Shown here: piece by piece, positions 20,775 to 28,927 of the stretch
Position numbering within the stretch: position 1 is the stretch's first letter
How the letters are laid out: each line of letters begins with the position of its first letter
Source: Pseudomonas protegens CHA0
GTDB taxonomy: Bacteria; Pseudomonadota; Gammaproteobacteria; Pseudomonadales; Pseudomonadaceae
NCBI RefSeq assembly: GCF_000397205.1
Contig: NC_021237.1
Location: forward strand, 2,915,001 to 2,979,000
Direction: 5' to 3'
DNA length: 64,000 nt
Notes under the pieces: model-generated
Database searches by the model: none
Told to the model about the DNA's origin: nothing
The model's input: only the letters and a program-made list of their open reading frames with translations
Program-made: the position numbers and the translations under genes

Positions 20775-21134
20775 ATGATTAAAGGATCGGCCTTGGGCCG
20801 GCTGTTTCGACGGGGCGCGTTCGCCGTGCTGTTCACCGCCTTCGGTGCGGCATCGGGCATTGGCCTGGAGCATTATCTGGATCGCCCCGACATGCTCAAG
20901 ACCCGCCAGGCGCTGGTCATCGAAGGCCCGCAGGGGGATGAGCGCAACTATGTGCTGCCGCCGGGCACGGTGCTCTATTTCGACCGCGCCTTTGCCGAGG
21001 GGCATGCGCTCTACCACGCCTACTTCTACTATCACGGCGAGCCTGAAAATGACCGGGTACTGCTGGAGCCCAAGCACAAGGGCTCCCTGACCGTCCCCAC
21101 CTGGCTCTACGCCCCCGGGGACCCCGCACTGTAG
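20775..21134 (+). CDS. Hypothetical membrane-anchored protein (119 aa)
   Basis: Unrecognised. The N-terminus is basic followed by one hydrophobic helix (FAVLFTAFGAASGIGL) that probably anchors it in the inner membrane, and a periplasmic-type soluble domain (YVLPPGTVLYFDRAFAEGH, LYHAYFYYHGEP, GSLTVPTWLYAPG). Start ATG 20775 has AAGGGTG upstream; ATG 20691, behind a very strong GGTAGGAG, would add 28 residues and cannot be excluded. Divergent from the Pha operon. Its TAG stop is the start of a REP unit. Confidence 0.7.
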   Translation: MIKGSALGRLFRRGAFAVLFTAFGAASGIGLEHYLDRPDMLKTRQALVIEGPQGDERNYVLPPGTVLYFDRAFAEGHALYHAYFYYHGEPENDRVLLEPKHKGSLTVPTWLYAPGDPAL

Positions 21135-21262
21135 GCGCTGGCCTATCAGCGAGAGCGCCTGCAAGAGCACCTTCGCCGGCAAGCCGGCTCCTACAGTCCC
21201 CACCACTACCCCAGCCAGCGAAAGGGCCCTCAAGAGCCCCCTCACCAGCAAGCCGCCCCCCG
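21131..21262. repeat. REP cluster (one doublet plus a degenerate copy)
   Basis: GTAGGCGCTGGCCTATCAGCGAG pairs with CTTCGCCGGCAAGCCGGCTCCTAC (end 21194); a decayed second pair follows (CCAGCCAGCGAAAGG, CACCAGCAAGCCG). It lies between two convergent genes. Confidence 0.8.
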
Positions 21263-21276
21263 CAGCGGGCCGTTGC

Positions 21277-22194
21277 TCAGGACTCCACCGCCTCGCCGCT
21301 CTGCTGTCCGGCTTCTGCCTTGGGCTTCCATTCGCTGATGATCACCGCCAGCACGATCAAGGCGCCGCCCAGCAACGCCAGCCCCGGCAGGCGCTCCCCG
21401 GCGATGCGCCCGACAATCCCGGCCCACACCGGCTCGCCGGCATAGATCAGGGTGGCGCGGGTCGGCGAGACGCTTTTCTGCGCCCAGTTCATTGCCAGCT
21501 GGATCACCGCGCTGGCAGCCCCCAGGCCCAGGGCGCTGGCCAGCAGCAGCCAGGAAAACCCCGGCAGCGCTTCCCCGGTCGGCCACACCATGGCGAACGC
21601 CAGCAGCGAGGTGACCGCCAGTTGCACCACGGTGACCCGGCGCACATCCACCCGCCCGCCGAAGCTGCTGATGAGGATGATCTCCGCGGCAATGGCCACG
21701 GTACTGATCAGGGTGGCGATCTCCCCGGGGCTGAAGTCCAGGGAGGCGCCATTGGGCCCGGACAGCAGCATCAGCCCGGTGAACGCCAGCATGATGCCGA
21801 TACTCGGCAGCAACCCCGGGCGCTTGCCCATGAACAGCCATTGCAGCAACGGCACGAAGGGCACATAAAGGGCGGTGATGAACGCCGACTGGCTGCTGGG
21901 AATGCTTTGCAGGCCCACGGTCTGCAAACCGTAGCCGAGCATGATCGCGGTACCGATAAAGGCCCCGGCGCGCAGTTCGAACAGGGTCAGGCCGCGCAAG
22001 TGGCGCAGTGAGAATGCACCGACCATGCAGGCCGCTGCGGCAAAGCGCAGGCCGACGAAGAACATCGGCCCGCTGACGCTCATGGCGTTCTGCACCAGCA
22101 GGAAGGTGCCGCCCCAGATCATGGTGATCAGCACCAGCACGGCTTCGGCCTTGCTCAACTTGAACTGGAATCCGCGGGAGGGCGTTGCTGTCAT
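21277..22194 (-). CDS. EamA-family DMT transporter
   Basis: A 305-residue exporter of the drug/metabolite superfamily: ten hydrophobic segments in two EamA repeats, the first with ITMIWGGTFLLVQNAM and FFVGLRFAAAA, the second with LIYAGEPVWAGIVGRI AGERL. Such proteins export amino acids, metabolites or toxic compounds. Start ATG 22194 is chosen because the reading frame further upstream is the antisense of the regulator gene. It is divergently transcribed from an XRE-cupin regulator that very likely controls it. The C-terminal tail is hydrophilic. Confidence 0.88.
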   Translation of the reverse strand: MTATPSRGFQFKLSKAEAVLVLITMIWGGTFLLVQNAMSVSGPMFFVGLRFAAAACMVGAFSLRHLRGLTLFELRAGAFIGTAIMLGYGLQTVGLQSIPSSQSAFITALYVPFVPLLQWLFMGKRPGLLPSIGIMLAFTGLMLLSGPNGASLDFSPGEIATLISTVAIAAEIILISSFGGRVDVRRVTVVQLAVTSLLAFAMVWPTGEALPGFSWLLLASALGLGAASAVIQLAMNWAQKSVSPTRATLIYAGEPVWAGIVGRIAGERLPGLALLGGALIVLAVIISEWKPKAEAGQQSGEAVES

Positions 22195-22241
22195 GGCCTT
22201 GCGTGCTACCTGAGGGGGACGCACAATGCGCCGGAAGTTGG

Positions 22242-22283
22242 GCAGTATACTGCGCAGGCCCCGGGAGTGAGCAATATAGTGCA
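22242..22283. promoter_or_regulatory. Palindromic operator candidate(s) in the divergent EamA / XRE promoter
   Basis: GCAGTATACTGC (22242-22253) is a perfect 12-bp palindrome in the 84-base divergent gap. A related word CAATATAGTGCA (22272-22283, 9 of 12 identical to CAGTATACTGCG) overlaps the regulator start codon 29 bases away. Likely binding sites of the XRE-cupin protein. Confidence 0.55.
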
Positions 22284-22842
22284 CAAAGAAAACGTCCAGC
22301 GGGCCTCGGTCCTGCAACATGTCAGCCTCAACGTCCGCCGCCTGCGCAATGCCGCGGGTTTGAGCCAGAGCGCCCTGGCGGAAAAATCCAATGTCAGCCG
22401 GCGGATGCTGGTGGCGATAGAGGCGGGGGAGAAGAACGTCAGCCTCGGCACCCTGGACCGGGTGGCCGAAGCCCTGGACGTGGCCTTCAGCGACCTGATC
22501 CAGGCCCCGGAATCCCGGGATTCGAGCCGCATCAACGAGCTGGCCTGGGCCGGTGCTATCCCCGGCAGCAAGGCGCTGCTCCTGGCCAAGGCCGAGGCCA
22601 CCCGTGAAGTGGAGCTTTGGGAATGGCAGCTGGAGCCTGGCGAGGTCTATCACTCGGAGTGCGACGCCGAGGGCTGGAGCGAGCAGATCTACGTCTTCGA
22701 AGGCTGCCTGACGGTGTTCTTCGGCGACACTGAACGGCGCCTGGAATGCGGTGACTTCTTCATGTTCGCCAGCCACGTGCCCCACGGCTACCGCAACGAC
22801 GGCACCCGGGCCACGCGCTTCGTGCGCAATGTGGTGATCTGA
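22279..22842 (+). CDS. XRE-family transcriptional regulator with C-terminal cupin domain
   Basis: A 187-residue regulator. Residues about 12-66 are a classic HTH_3 domain (VRRLRNAAGLSQSALAEKSNVSRRMLVAIEAGEKNVSLGTL), followed by a cupin_2 sensor domain (LEPGEVYHSECDAEGWSEQIYVFEG, ECGDFFMFASHVPHGYRN). It should bind a small ligand in the cupin barrel and control the divergent EamA exporter and itself. Start GTG 22279 is chosen because GGGAGTGA lies just upstream; GTG 22267 is possible. Confidence 0.88.
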   Translation: MHKENVQRASVLQHVSLNVRRLRNAAGLSQSALAEKSNVSRRMLVAIEAGEKNVSLGTLDRVAEALDVAFSDLIQAPESRDSSRINELAWAGAIPGSKALLLAKAEATREVELWEWQLEPGEVYHSECDAEGWSEQIYVFEGCLTVFFGDTERRLECGDFFMFASHVPHGYRNDGTRATRFVRNVVI

Positions 22843-22965
22843 CGCCCCGTGGCCCGGCAAGCGCTGTTTGCCCAGCAACAGCAGTTGGACATTTTGCCTG
22901 TTTTCAATTGATGTCTTTTAGCTGAATTATCAAGCAACTTACTGATATTAAAGGTTTTTATATTT

Positions 22966-22981
22966 AGGCACGACTCCTGCA
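22966..22981 (+). promoter_or_regulatory. Sigma-54 promoter candidate for sfnB
   Basis: AGGCACGACTCCTGCA: GG and GC dinucleotides are at exactly the -24/-12 spacing of the sigma-54 consensus (TGGCACG-N4-TTGC), with one mismatch in each element. It lies 64 bases before the sfnB start. The rest of 22843-23044 holds no gene. Confidence 0.6.
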
Positions 22982-23044
22982 ATTGTCCTGGAAAGAACCC
23001 CGCGACGGGTGTTCAGCTTGATGTTCAGGAAGCGGAGTCGGCCC

Positions 23045-24247
23045 ATGACAGCCCCAGCCCAACCCTCTCGCAGTGCCCATCTAATCCAGAACGATGCGCA
23101 AGCCATCAGCGTGGCCCGGGCCCTGGCCCAGCGCTTTGCCGTGGAGGCGGCGCTGCGTGATCGCGAGCGGCGCCTGCCCCGGGCTGAGCTCGACGAATTT
23201 TCCGCCAGCGGCCTGTGGGGCATCACCATCCCCAAAGAGTACGGCGGTGCCGGGGTGTCCTACGCCACCCTGGTGGAAGTCATCAAGCTCATTTCCGCCG
23301 CCGACCCGTCTCTCGGCCAGTTGCCGCAGAACCACCTGGGGGTGGTGGACATCCTGCTGCAGACCGCCAGCGAAGAGCAGAAGCGCCATTACTTCGCCAA
23401 GGTGTTGCAGGGCTACCGCTTCGGCAATGCGTTTTCCGAGGCCGGCAGCAAGCACGTCGGCGCCTTTGAAACCCAGATCCGTTTCGACGGCGAACAGGCG
23501 CAGATCGACGGCGAGAAGTTCTACTGCACCGGGGCGCTGTTCGCCCACATCGTCCCGGCGGTGGCGGTGGACGAACACAACCAGGCGCACATTGCCTTTA
23601 TCGAGCGCGACAACCCTGGCCTCACGGTGGTCGACAGCTGGGACGGCTTCGGCCAGCGCACCACCGCCAGCGGCGGGGTCAGCCTCAAGGCGGTGCGGGT
23701 GCCGCGCAGCGCGGTGATCCCGGCCCATCGGGCCTTCGACCAGCCCACCGCCGATGGCCCGATCTCGCAAATCATCCAGGCCGCGGTGGACACCGGCATC
23801 GCCGTCGCCGCCCTGGAAGACGCCAAGCATCATGCCCGGCAATCCCGGCCGTGGATCGACAGCGGCCTGGACCATGGCTGGCAGGACCCGTTCACCATCG
23901 CCGCCATCGGCGACCTGGAATGGCGGGTGCACGGCACCGAGGCGATCCTCGCCAAGGCCGCCGAGGCGGTCGATCAGGCCCTGGCCCAGCCCGGTGAAGA
24001 CAGCGTCGCCCAGGCCTCCCTGGTGGTGGCCCAGGCCAAGGTGCTGTCGGCGGAGAGTGCCTTGCTCGCCGCCAGCAAACTCTTCGAACTGGCCGGCACC
24101 CGTTCGGTGTCGGGCAAGTACAACCTCGACCGCCACTGGCGCAACGCCCGCACCCACACCCTGCACGATCCGGCGCGCTGGAAATATCACCTGATCGGCA
24201 ACTACCTGCTCAACGGCATCAAGCCGGCCCGCCACGCCTGGAACTGA
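23045..24247 (+). CDS. sfnB: SfnB family sulfur acquisition oxidoreductase
   Basis: A 400-residue acyl-CoA-dehydrogenase-fold flavoprotein of the DszC/SfnB group. Visible landmarks are the N-terminal helical domain (LWGITIPKEYGGAGVSYATLVEVI), the middle beta domain (GNAFSEAGSKHVGAFETQIRF) and the C-terminal helical bundle ending RWKYHLIGNYLLNGIKPARHAWN. SfnB is known from Pseudomonas dimethyl-sulfone utilisation and is induced under sulfate limitation through sigma-54. Start ATG 23045 follows GCGGAG. It heads a cluster of same-strand genes for organosulfur-type oxidation and uptake. Confidence 0.87.
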   Translation: MTAPAQPSRSAHLIQNDAQAISVARALAQRFAVEAALRDRERRLPRAELDEFSASGLWGITIPKEYGGAGVSYATLVEVIKLISAADPSLGQLPQNHLGVVDILLQTASEEQKRHYFAKVLQGYRFGNAFSEAGSKHVGAFETQIRFDGEQAQIDGEKFYCTGALFAHIVPAVAVDEHNQAHIAFIERDNPGLTVVDSWDGFGQRTTASGGVSLKAVRVPRSAVIPAHRAFDQPTADGPISQIIQAAVDTGIAVAALEDAKHHARQSRPWIDSGLDHGWQDPFTIAAIGDLEWRVHGTEAILAKAAEAVDQALAQPGEDSVAQASLVVAQAKVLSAESALLAASKLFELAGTRSVSGKYNLDRHWRNARTHTLHDPARWKYHLIGNYLLNGIKPARHAWN

Positions 24248-24258
24248 AGGACTGCGCC

Positions 24259-24723
24259 ATGAATGCACTGACCCGCCCCGACACCCCCCAAGCGGCCCTG
24301 GAACACAACGCCCAGGTCCTGCAGCGGGCCCGCGTCCTGCTGCAGCAAACCCTGGATTTCATCCGCGAGCAGGCCCGGCCCTGGAGCGGCAGCGGCCTGG
24401 CCAGGGCCAGCGACGACCCCTATGTGATCAGCCGCTTTGGCGACCTGAACATCCGCATCGACCTGGCCGCGGCCCTGCAGGAGCGGGCCCTGCGCCAGAT
24501 AGAACAAGAGCCGGACCCGGCGGAAGTTGCGGTGGCCCTGGCCGAGGCGGCAATTGCCGCGGGCCAGGCGCTGCTGGCGGCCAGCGACGCCGAGTTCGAA
24601 CTCACCGGTCAGCGCAGCCCGCAGCCCCAGACCCTGGATGACCCGCTGCGCTGGAAATACCAACTGATCGGCAACTACCGCCTCAATGGCGTGCCACCCC
24701 AAGGTTTCAGGAGTTTTGTGTGA
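24259..24723 (+). CDS. Stand-alone C-terminal domain of an acyl-CoA dehydrogenase/SfnB-like protein
   Basis: A 154-residue protein that aligns only with the last third of SfnB. The stretches DDPYVISRFGDLNIRI and LDDPLRWKYQLIGNYRLNG match DPFTIAAIGDLEWRV and HDPARWKYHLIGNYLLNG of the gene just upstream. The N-terminal and middle flavin-binding domains are absent, so it cannot be a complete dehydrogenase. It has its own good start (ATG 24259, GAAGGACTGCGCC upstream) and its stop overlaps the next gene by one base, suggesting a kept, expressed subunit, not a relic. It may pair with SfnB or the monooxygenase. Confidence 0.8.
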   Translation: MNALTRPDTPQAALEHNAQVLQRARVLLQQTLDFIREQARPWSGSGLARASDDPYVISRFGDLNIRIDLAAALQERALRQIEQEPDPAEVAVALAEAAIAAGQALLAASDAEFELTGQRSPQPQTLDDPLRWKYQLIGNYRLNGVPPQGFRSFV

Positions 24724-26126
24724 TGTCCCGTGAAATCCGCCTCAATGCCTTCGACATGAACTGTGTCGGTCACCAGTCGCCGGGCCTCTGGGCCCACCCC
24801 CGGGACCGCTCCTGGCAGTACAAGGACCTGGAGTACTGGACCGACCTGGCGAAAATTCTTGAAAAGGGCAAGTTCGACGGGTTGTTCATCGCCGATGTGC
24901 TGGGCATCTACGACGTCTACAACGGCAACGGCGAGGCAGCGATCCGCCAGGCCGCCCAGGTCCCGGTGAACGATCCGCTGCAGCTGATCCCGCCCATGGC
25001 CCTGGTCACCGAGCACCTGGGCTTCGGCCTCACCGCGTCGCTGTCCTTCGAGCACCCGTACCCCTTCGCCCGGCGCCTTTCCACCCTCGATCACCTGACG
25101 AAGGGCCGCGCCGGCTGGAACATCGTCACCTCCTATCTGGAGAGCGGGGCCAAGAACATCGGGCAGCAGGCCCAGACCGAACACGACGCTCGCTACGACT
25201 ACGCCGAGGAGTATCTGGAGGTCTGCTACAAGCTCTGGGAAGGCAGTTGGGAAGACGGCGCGATCCTGCGCGACCGCGAGCGACGGATCTTCAGCGACCC
25301 GAGCAAGATCCACGAGATCCGCCATGTCGGCAAACATTTCCAGGTGCCGGGCATCCACCTCTGCGAGCCGTCGCCGCAACGTACCCCGGTGCTCTACCAG
25401 GCCGGGGCGTCCAGCCGGGGCAAGCAGTTCGCCGCCGAGCAGGCCGAATGCGTGTTCGTCGCCGCGCCGTCCAAGGTGCTGCTGAAAAAGACCGTGGCCG
25501 ACATCCGCCGCCGGGCCGCCGAGGCCGGGCGCGATCCGTCGAAGATCCTGATCTTCAACCTGCAGACGGTGATCCTGGGCGAGACCGACGCCAAGGCCAA
25601 GGCCAAGTTCGAGGAATACAAATCCTGGGTCAGCTACGAGGGCGCCATGGCGCTGATTTCCGGCTGGACCGGCATCGACTTCAGCCGCTTCAAGCCCGAC
25701 GAGCCCCTCAAGCACGTGCACACCAACGCCATCCAGTCGGCGGTGGAAGCCTTCTCCACGGCAGACCCGAACAAGGTCTGGACACCCCATGAACTGGCGG
25801 ACTGGGTGGGCATCGGCGGCTTTGGCCCGTTGTTCGTCGGTAGCCCGGAAACCGTCGCCGACCTGCTTCAGGAATGGGTGGAAGAAACCGACGTCGACGG
25901 CTTCAACCTGGCCTATGCGCTGACCCACGAAAGCTTTATCGACGCCGTGGAACTGCTGGTGCCGGAGTTGCAGAAACGTGGCGTCTACAAGACCGAATAC
26001 GCCCCGGGTACCCTGCGGGAAAAACTCTTCGGCGCCGGCCCGCGCCTGCCCGAAAGCCACCCGGGCAGCGCCTGGCGCAACCTGGGCGGGCAACGCCAAA
26101 CAGCCGCGCAACGTGCCAGCGCCTGA
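24723..26126 (+). CDS. LLM-class flavin monooxygenase (NtaA/SnaA/DszA/SoxA family)
   Basis: A 467-residue FMNH2-dependent monooxygenase. The opening IRLNAFDMNCVGHQSPGLWAHP, GKFDGLFIADVLG, FEHPYPFARRLSTLDHLTKGRAGWNIVTS and YQAGASSRGKQFAAEQAECVFV are signatures of the DszA/NtaA branch, which oxidises sulfones or aminopolycarboxylates using reduced flavin from a separate reductase. No flavin reductase is in the window. ATG 24723 overlaps the preceding stop and follows CAGGAG at good spacing. With SfnB it suggests stepwise S- or C-oxidation of an imported organosulfur compound (inference). Confidence 0.9.
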   Translation: MSREIRLNAFDMNCVGHQSPGLWAHPRDRSWQYKDLEYWTDLAKILEKGKFDGLFIADVLGIYDVYNGNGEAAIRQAAQVPVNDPLQLIPPMALVTEHLGFGLTASLSFEHPYPFARRLSTLDHLTKGRAGWNIVTSYLESGAKNIGQQAQTEHDARYDYAEEYLEVCYKLWEGSWEDGAILRDRERRIFSDPSKIHEIRHVGKHFQVPGIHLCEPSPQRTPVLYQAGASSRGKQFAAEQAECVFVAAPSKVLLKKTVADIRRRAAEAGRDPSKILIFNLQTVILGETDAKAKAKFEEYKSWVSYEGAMALISGWTGIDFSRFKPDEPLKHVHTNAIQSAVEAFSTADPNKVWTPHELADWVGIGGFGPLFVGSPETVADLLQEWVEETDVDGFNLAYALTHESFIDAVELLVPELQKRGVYKTEYAPGTLREKLFGAGPRLPESHPGSAWRNLGGQRQTAAQRASA

Positions 26127-26138
26127 ACCCCGCGTCCT

Positions 26139-26196
26139 GTAGGAGCTGGCTCGCCAGCGAAGGGGCCCACGCCTTCGCCGGCAAGCCGGCTCCTAC
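26139..26196. repeat. REP doublet (canonical)
   Basis: GTAGGAGCTGGCTCGCCAGCGAA and TTCGCCGGCAAGCCGGCTCCTAC as a compact inverted pair, inside the sulfur cluster between the monooxygenase and the ligase-like gene. Confidence 0.9.
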
Positions 26197-26279
26197 AAGC
26201 GAAAAGGCCCACAAGGCCCCCCGTTCATTTCCAGCCAGCGGACCACCGCACGCGATTGCCAAGATGTCGAGGTCAACTC

Positions 26280-27269
26280 ATGAGCGTGCATGAACTCAAG
26301 CGTGCGCCGAGCGCGGATTCGCCAGCGCCCCAGGCCCGGCTGCAGTTGAGCGGGGCCCTGGAGCGGTTGCGCCACTGGGCCCAGGTCAGCCCGTTGCACA
26401 ACGCCTTGCGCCACAAGCGCCACGGCCACTGGTACGCCTGGCGCTGGATCGACGCCCTGCGGGACGTCGAGCGCCTGGCCGACGGCCTGCGCCAGCAGGG
26501 CCTGACCCCGGATTCGCGGTTGGCAGTCAGTGCCCGCTTCGAACCGGACCTGCTCCTGCTGGCCCTGGCGGCCCACAGCCTTGGCGCCGAGGTGCTGAGC
26601 CTGGACGACGAGCTGCCGCCCCAAGCCCTGCGCCAGACCCTGTGGCGCCTGCAACCGAGCCACGCCTTCGTGCATTCGCGCCAGCAGGTGCTGGATTGGG
26701 TCGCCGCCAGTGAAAACGCTCTGGCCCCGCAGTTGCTGATTGCCGGGCAAGCCTTGCCGCGCCTGCCGGAAGGCGCGCATCTGCCCCTGCTGGAATTGCG
26801 CGAGCTGCTGGGCCGGGGCGAGCCACCCCGGCGCCAGGCCAATTGGCGCGCCCCGGTCGGCAGCGGCCAATTGTGGAGCGAGGAGGGCACGCAATGGCAG
26901 GAGGGCCTGACGGTGCTGCTGGAGCAATGGCTGGGCAGTGGCCAGTGCCTGGCCTTCGCCGAAAGCCGCGGCTCGACCAGCCGCGACCGGCGGGAGGTAG
27001 CCCCCAGCGGCCTGCTGCTGTCGCCCCAGCGCCTGCAACGCCTGGCGGACGAGGTCGAGAGCCGCCTGGCGCCCCCCGACAGCTGGCGCCGACGCCTGTG
27101 CGAGTGGGCCTTGGCCCATCCCCAGGGCCTGTTGGCGCGCCTGCTCAAGCATCGGGTGCGCCGCCTGCTGGGCTTTGCTCGCCTGCAATTCATCTGGCAG
27201 GCCCCCCAGGCCACGACGCCACCGGCCACCCCGGCCTGGATCGTCGAATTCACACGGAACATTGCATGA
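26280..27269 (+). CDS. Adenylate-forming-ligase-like protein lacking the catalytic core
   Basis: A 329-residue protein. Residues about 25-140 resemble the N-terminal domain of long-chain acyl-CoA ligases (HWYAWRWIDALRDVERLADGLRQQGL, LLLALAAHSLGAEVLSLDDEL). Residues about 245-310 (LQRLADEVESRLAPPDSWRRRLCEWAL, LLKHRVRRLLGFARLQFIWQ) match a later ligase segment normally placed before the gate motif. The ATP-binding SGTTGxPK loop, the YxTGD region and the whole C-terminal domain are missing. In comparable Liv-type operons of other bacteria a full ligase of about 650 residues sits at this place. The frame is intact and its stop overlaps the next ATG (ATGA), so it is probably expressed as a non-catalytic partner. 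Confidence 0.75.
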   Translation: MSVHELKRAPSADSPAPQARLQLSGALERLRHWAQVSPLHNALRHKRHGHWYAWRWIDALRDVERLADGLRQQGLTPDSRLAVSARFEPDLLLLALAAHSLGAEVLSLDDELPPQALRQTLWRLQPSHAFVHSRQQVLDWVAASENALAPQLLIAGQALPRLPEGAHLPLLELRELLGRGEPPRRQANWRAPVGSGQLWSEEGTQWQEGLTVLLEQWLGSGQCLAFAESRGSTSRDRREVAPSGLLLSPQRLQRLADEVESRLAPPDSWRRRLCEWALAHPQGLLARLLKHRVRRLLGFARLQFIWQAPQATTPPATPAWIVEFTRNIA

Positions 27270-28042
27270 GCCACGCCGAATCCATTTTGCAAGTCAGTGA
27301 CATCTCCCTGTCGTTCAAGGGGGTCAAGGCCATCAATCAACTGTCGTTCGAGGTGCGCCGGGGCGAGATCTGTGCCCTGATCGGCCCCAATGGCGCGGGC
27401 AAGAGTTCGCTGCTCAACGTGCTCAACGGGGTCTATCGCTTTGACGCCGGGACCATCGTGTTCGAGCGCCAGCCATTGCAGCGCATCGACCCGCTGGACG
27501 CCGCGCGCCGGGGCATCGGCCGGACGTTCCAGAACAACGCGCTGTTCAAGAAGATGAGCGTGCTGGACAACCTGCTCACCGGCCTTTCGCGCCACTCCCG
27601 CGCGCGCTTCATCGAACAGGCCCTGGGCTTGCCCCGGGCCCGCCGTGAAGCCCGGGCATTCCGCCAGCTGGCCGAGGGCATCCTGCAGTTTCTGGAATTG
27701 CAGGCATTGCGCGATGTGCCGGTGGGCAACCTGGCCTATGGCCTGCAAAAGCGCGTCGAGTTGGGCAGGGCGCTGATCGCCGGGCCCAGCCTGTTGCTGC
27801 TGGACGAACCCCTGGCCGGAATGAATGCCGAGGAGAAGCAGGAAATGGCCCGCTTCATCGCCGACATCAACCGTGACTTGGGCACCACCGTGGTGCTGAT
27901 CGAGCACGACATGGCGGTGGTCATGGACCTGTGCGACCACGTGGTGGTGCTCGACTACGGACGCAAGGTGGGCGATGGCACACCGGCCGAGGTTCAGGCC
28001 AACCCCGAGGTGATCGCCGCTTACCTGGGGGCCGTGCACTGA
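27266..28042 (+). CDS. Branched-chain-type ABC transporter ATP-binding protein (LivG-like)
   Basis: A 258-residue ATPase. Walker A GPNGAGKS near residue 40, Q-loop with RTFQNNALFKKMSV, a signature LAYGLQKRVELGRAL that replaces LSGGQ by LAYGL, Walker B LLLLDEPLAG, and H-loop VVLIEHDM. Start ATG 27266 overlaps the ligase-like stop. One of two different ATPases of the transporter; LivF-like partner at 31344-32111. The variant signature is shared with the operon type that carries a ligase gene. Confidence 0.92.
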   Translation: MSHAESILQVSDISLSFKGVKAINQLSFEVRRGEICALIGPNGAGKSSLLNVLNGVYRFDAGTIVFERQPLQRIDPLDAARRGIGRTFQNNALFKKMSVLDNLLTGLSRHSRARFIEQALGLPRARREARAFRQLAEGILQFLELQALRDVPVGNLAYGLQKRVELGRALIAGPSLLLLDEPLAGMNAEEKQEMARFIADINRDLGTTVVLIEHDMAVVMDLCDHVVVLDYGRKVGDGTPAEVQANPEVIAAYLGAVH

Positions 28043-28923
28043 TGGCATTCTTCTTCGAAACCCTGCTCGGCGGTCTGCTGGCCGGCACCCTGTATTCACT
28101 GGTGGCCATCGGCTTCGTGCTGATCTACAAGGCCAGTGGCGTGTTCAATTTCGCCCAGGGCTCGATGCTGCTGTTCGCCGCGCTGACCTTCGTCAGCCTG
28201 CACGAGCAGGGCGTGCCTTTCGCCCTGGCACTGTTGCTGACGGTGCTGGTGATGATCCTCGGCGCCTGGCTGATCGAACGCCTGGTGCTGCGACCCTTGG
28301 TCAACCGCTCGCCGATCACCCTGTTCATGGCCACCCTGGGCCTGTCGTTCATCATCGAGGGCCTGGCCCAGGGCCTGATGGGCTCCCAGGTGCGGGCCCT
28401 GGACCTGGGCATCGACGATGTGCCGCTGTTCCTCGGGCCGCTGATGGTCAGCCAGTTCGACCTGATTGCCGCGGCCACCGCCCTGGTGCTGGTGACGGTG
28501 CTGGCGCTGCTGTTCAACAAGACCCGCATCGGCATCTCGCTGCGTGCGGTAGCCGACGACACCACGGCGGCGCTGTCCATCGGCATCAACCTCAACCGCA
28601 TCTGGCAGATCGTCTGGGCGGTGGCCGGGGTGGTGGGGCTGGTGGCCGGGCTGCTCTGGGGGGCACGCCAGGGGGTGCAGTTCTCTCTATCGCTGGTGGT
28701 GCTCAAGGCGCTGCCGGTGCTGATCATCGGCGGCTTCACCTCGATCGGCGGGGCGATTGCCGGCGGCCTGATCGTCGGCGCCGCCGAAAACCTGGCGGAG
28801 GTCTATATCGGCCCGCTGATTGGCGGCGGCATCAGCCCCTGGTTCGCCTATGTCCTGGCCCTGGCCTTCCTCTACATCCGCCCCGCCGGCCTGTTCGGCG
28901 AGCGGGCCATCGAGCGAGTGTGA
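28042..28923 (+). CDS. Branched-chain-type ABC transporter permease (LivH-like)
   Basis: A 293-residue inner-membrane permease with about eight hydrophobic helices. Family landmarks: TLYSLVAIGFVLIYKASGVFNFAQGSMLL at residues 16-44, LRAVADDTTAALSIGINLNRI (coupling helix) and GGFTSIGGAIAGGLIVGAAENL. ATG 28042 overlaps the preceding stop by one base. Pairs with the LivM-like protein. Confidence 0.94.
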   Translation: MAFFFETLLGGLLAGTLYSLVAIGFVLIYKASGVFNFAQGSMLLFAALTFVSLHEQGVPFALALLLTVLVMILGAWLIERLVLRPLVNRSPITLFMATLGLSFIIEGLAQGLMGSQVRALDLGIDDVPLFLGPLMVSQFDLIAAATALVLVTVLALLFNKTRIGISLRAVADDTTAALSIGINLNRIWQIVWAVAGVVGLVAGLLWGARQGVQFSLSLVVLKALPVLIIGGFTSIGGAIAGGLIVGAAENLAEVYIGPLIGGGISPWFAYVLALAFLYIRPAGLFGERAIERV

Positions 28924-28927
28924 ATTG

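Noticed and set aside
24675..26111. A 478-codon open frame on the minus strand over the flavin monooxygenase
   Set aside because: Antisense shadow; the plus-strand product matches DszA/NtaA family throughout.
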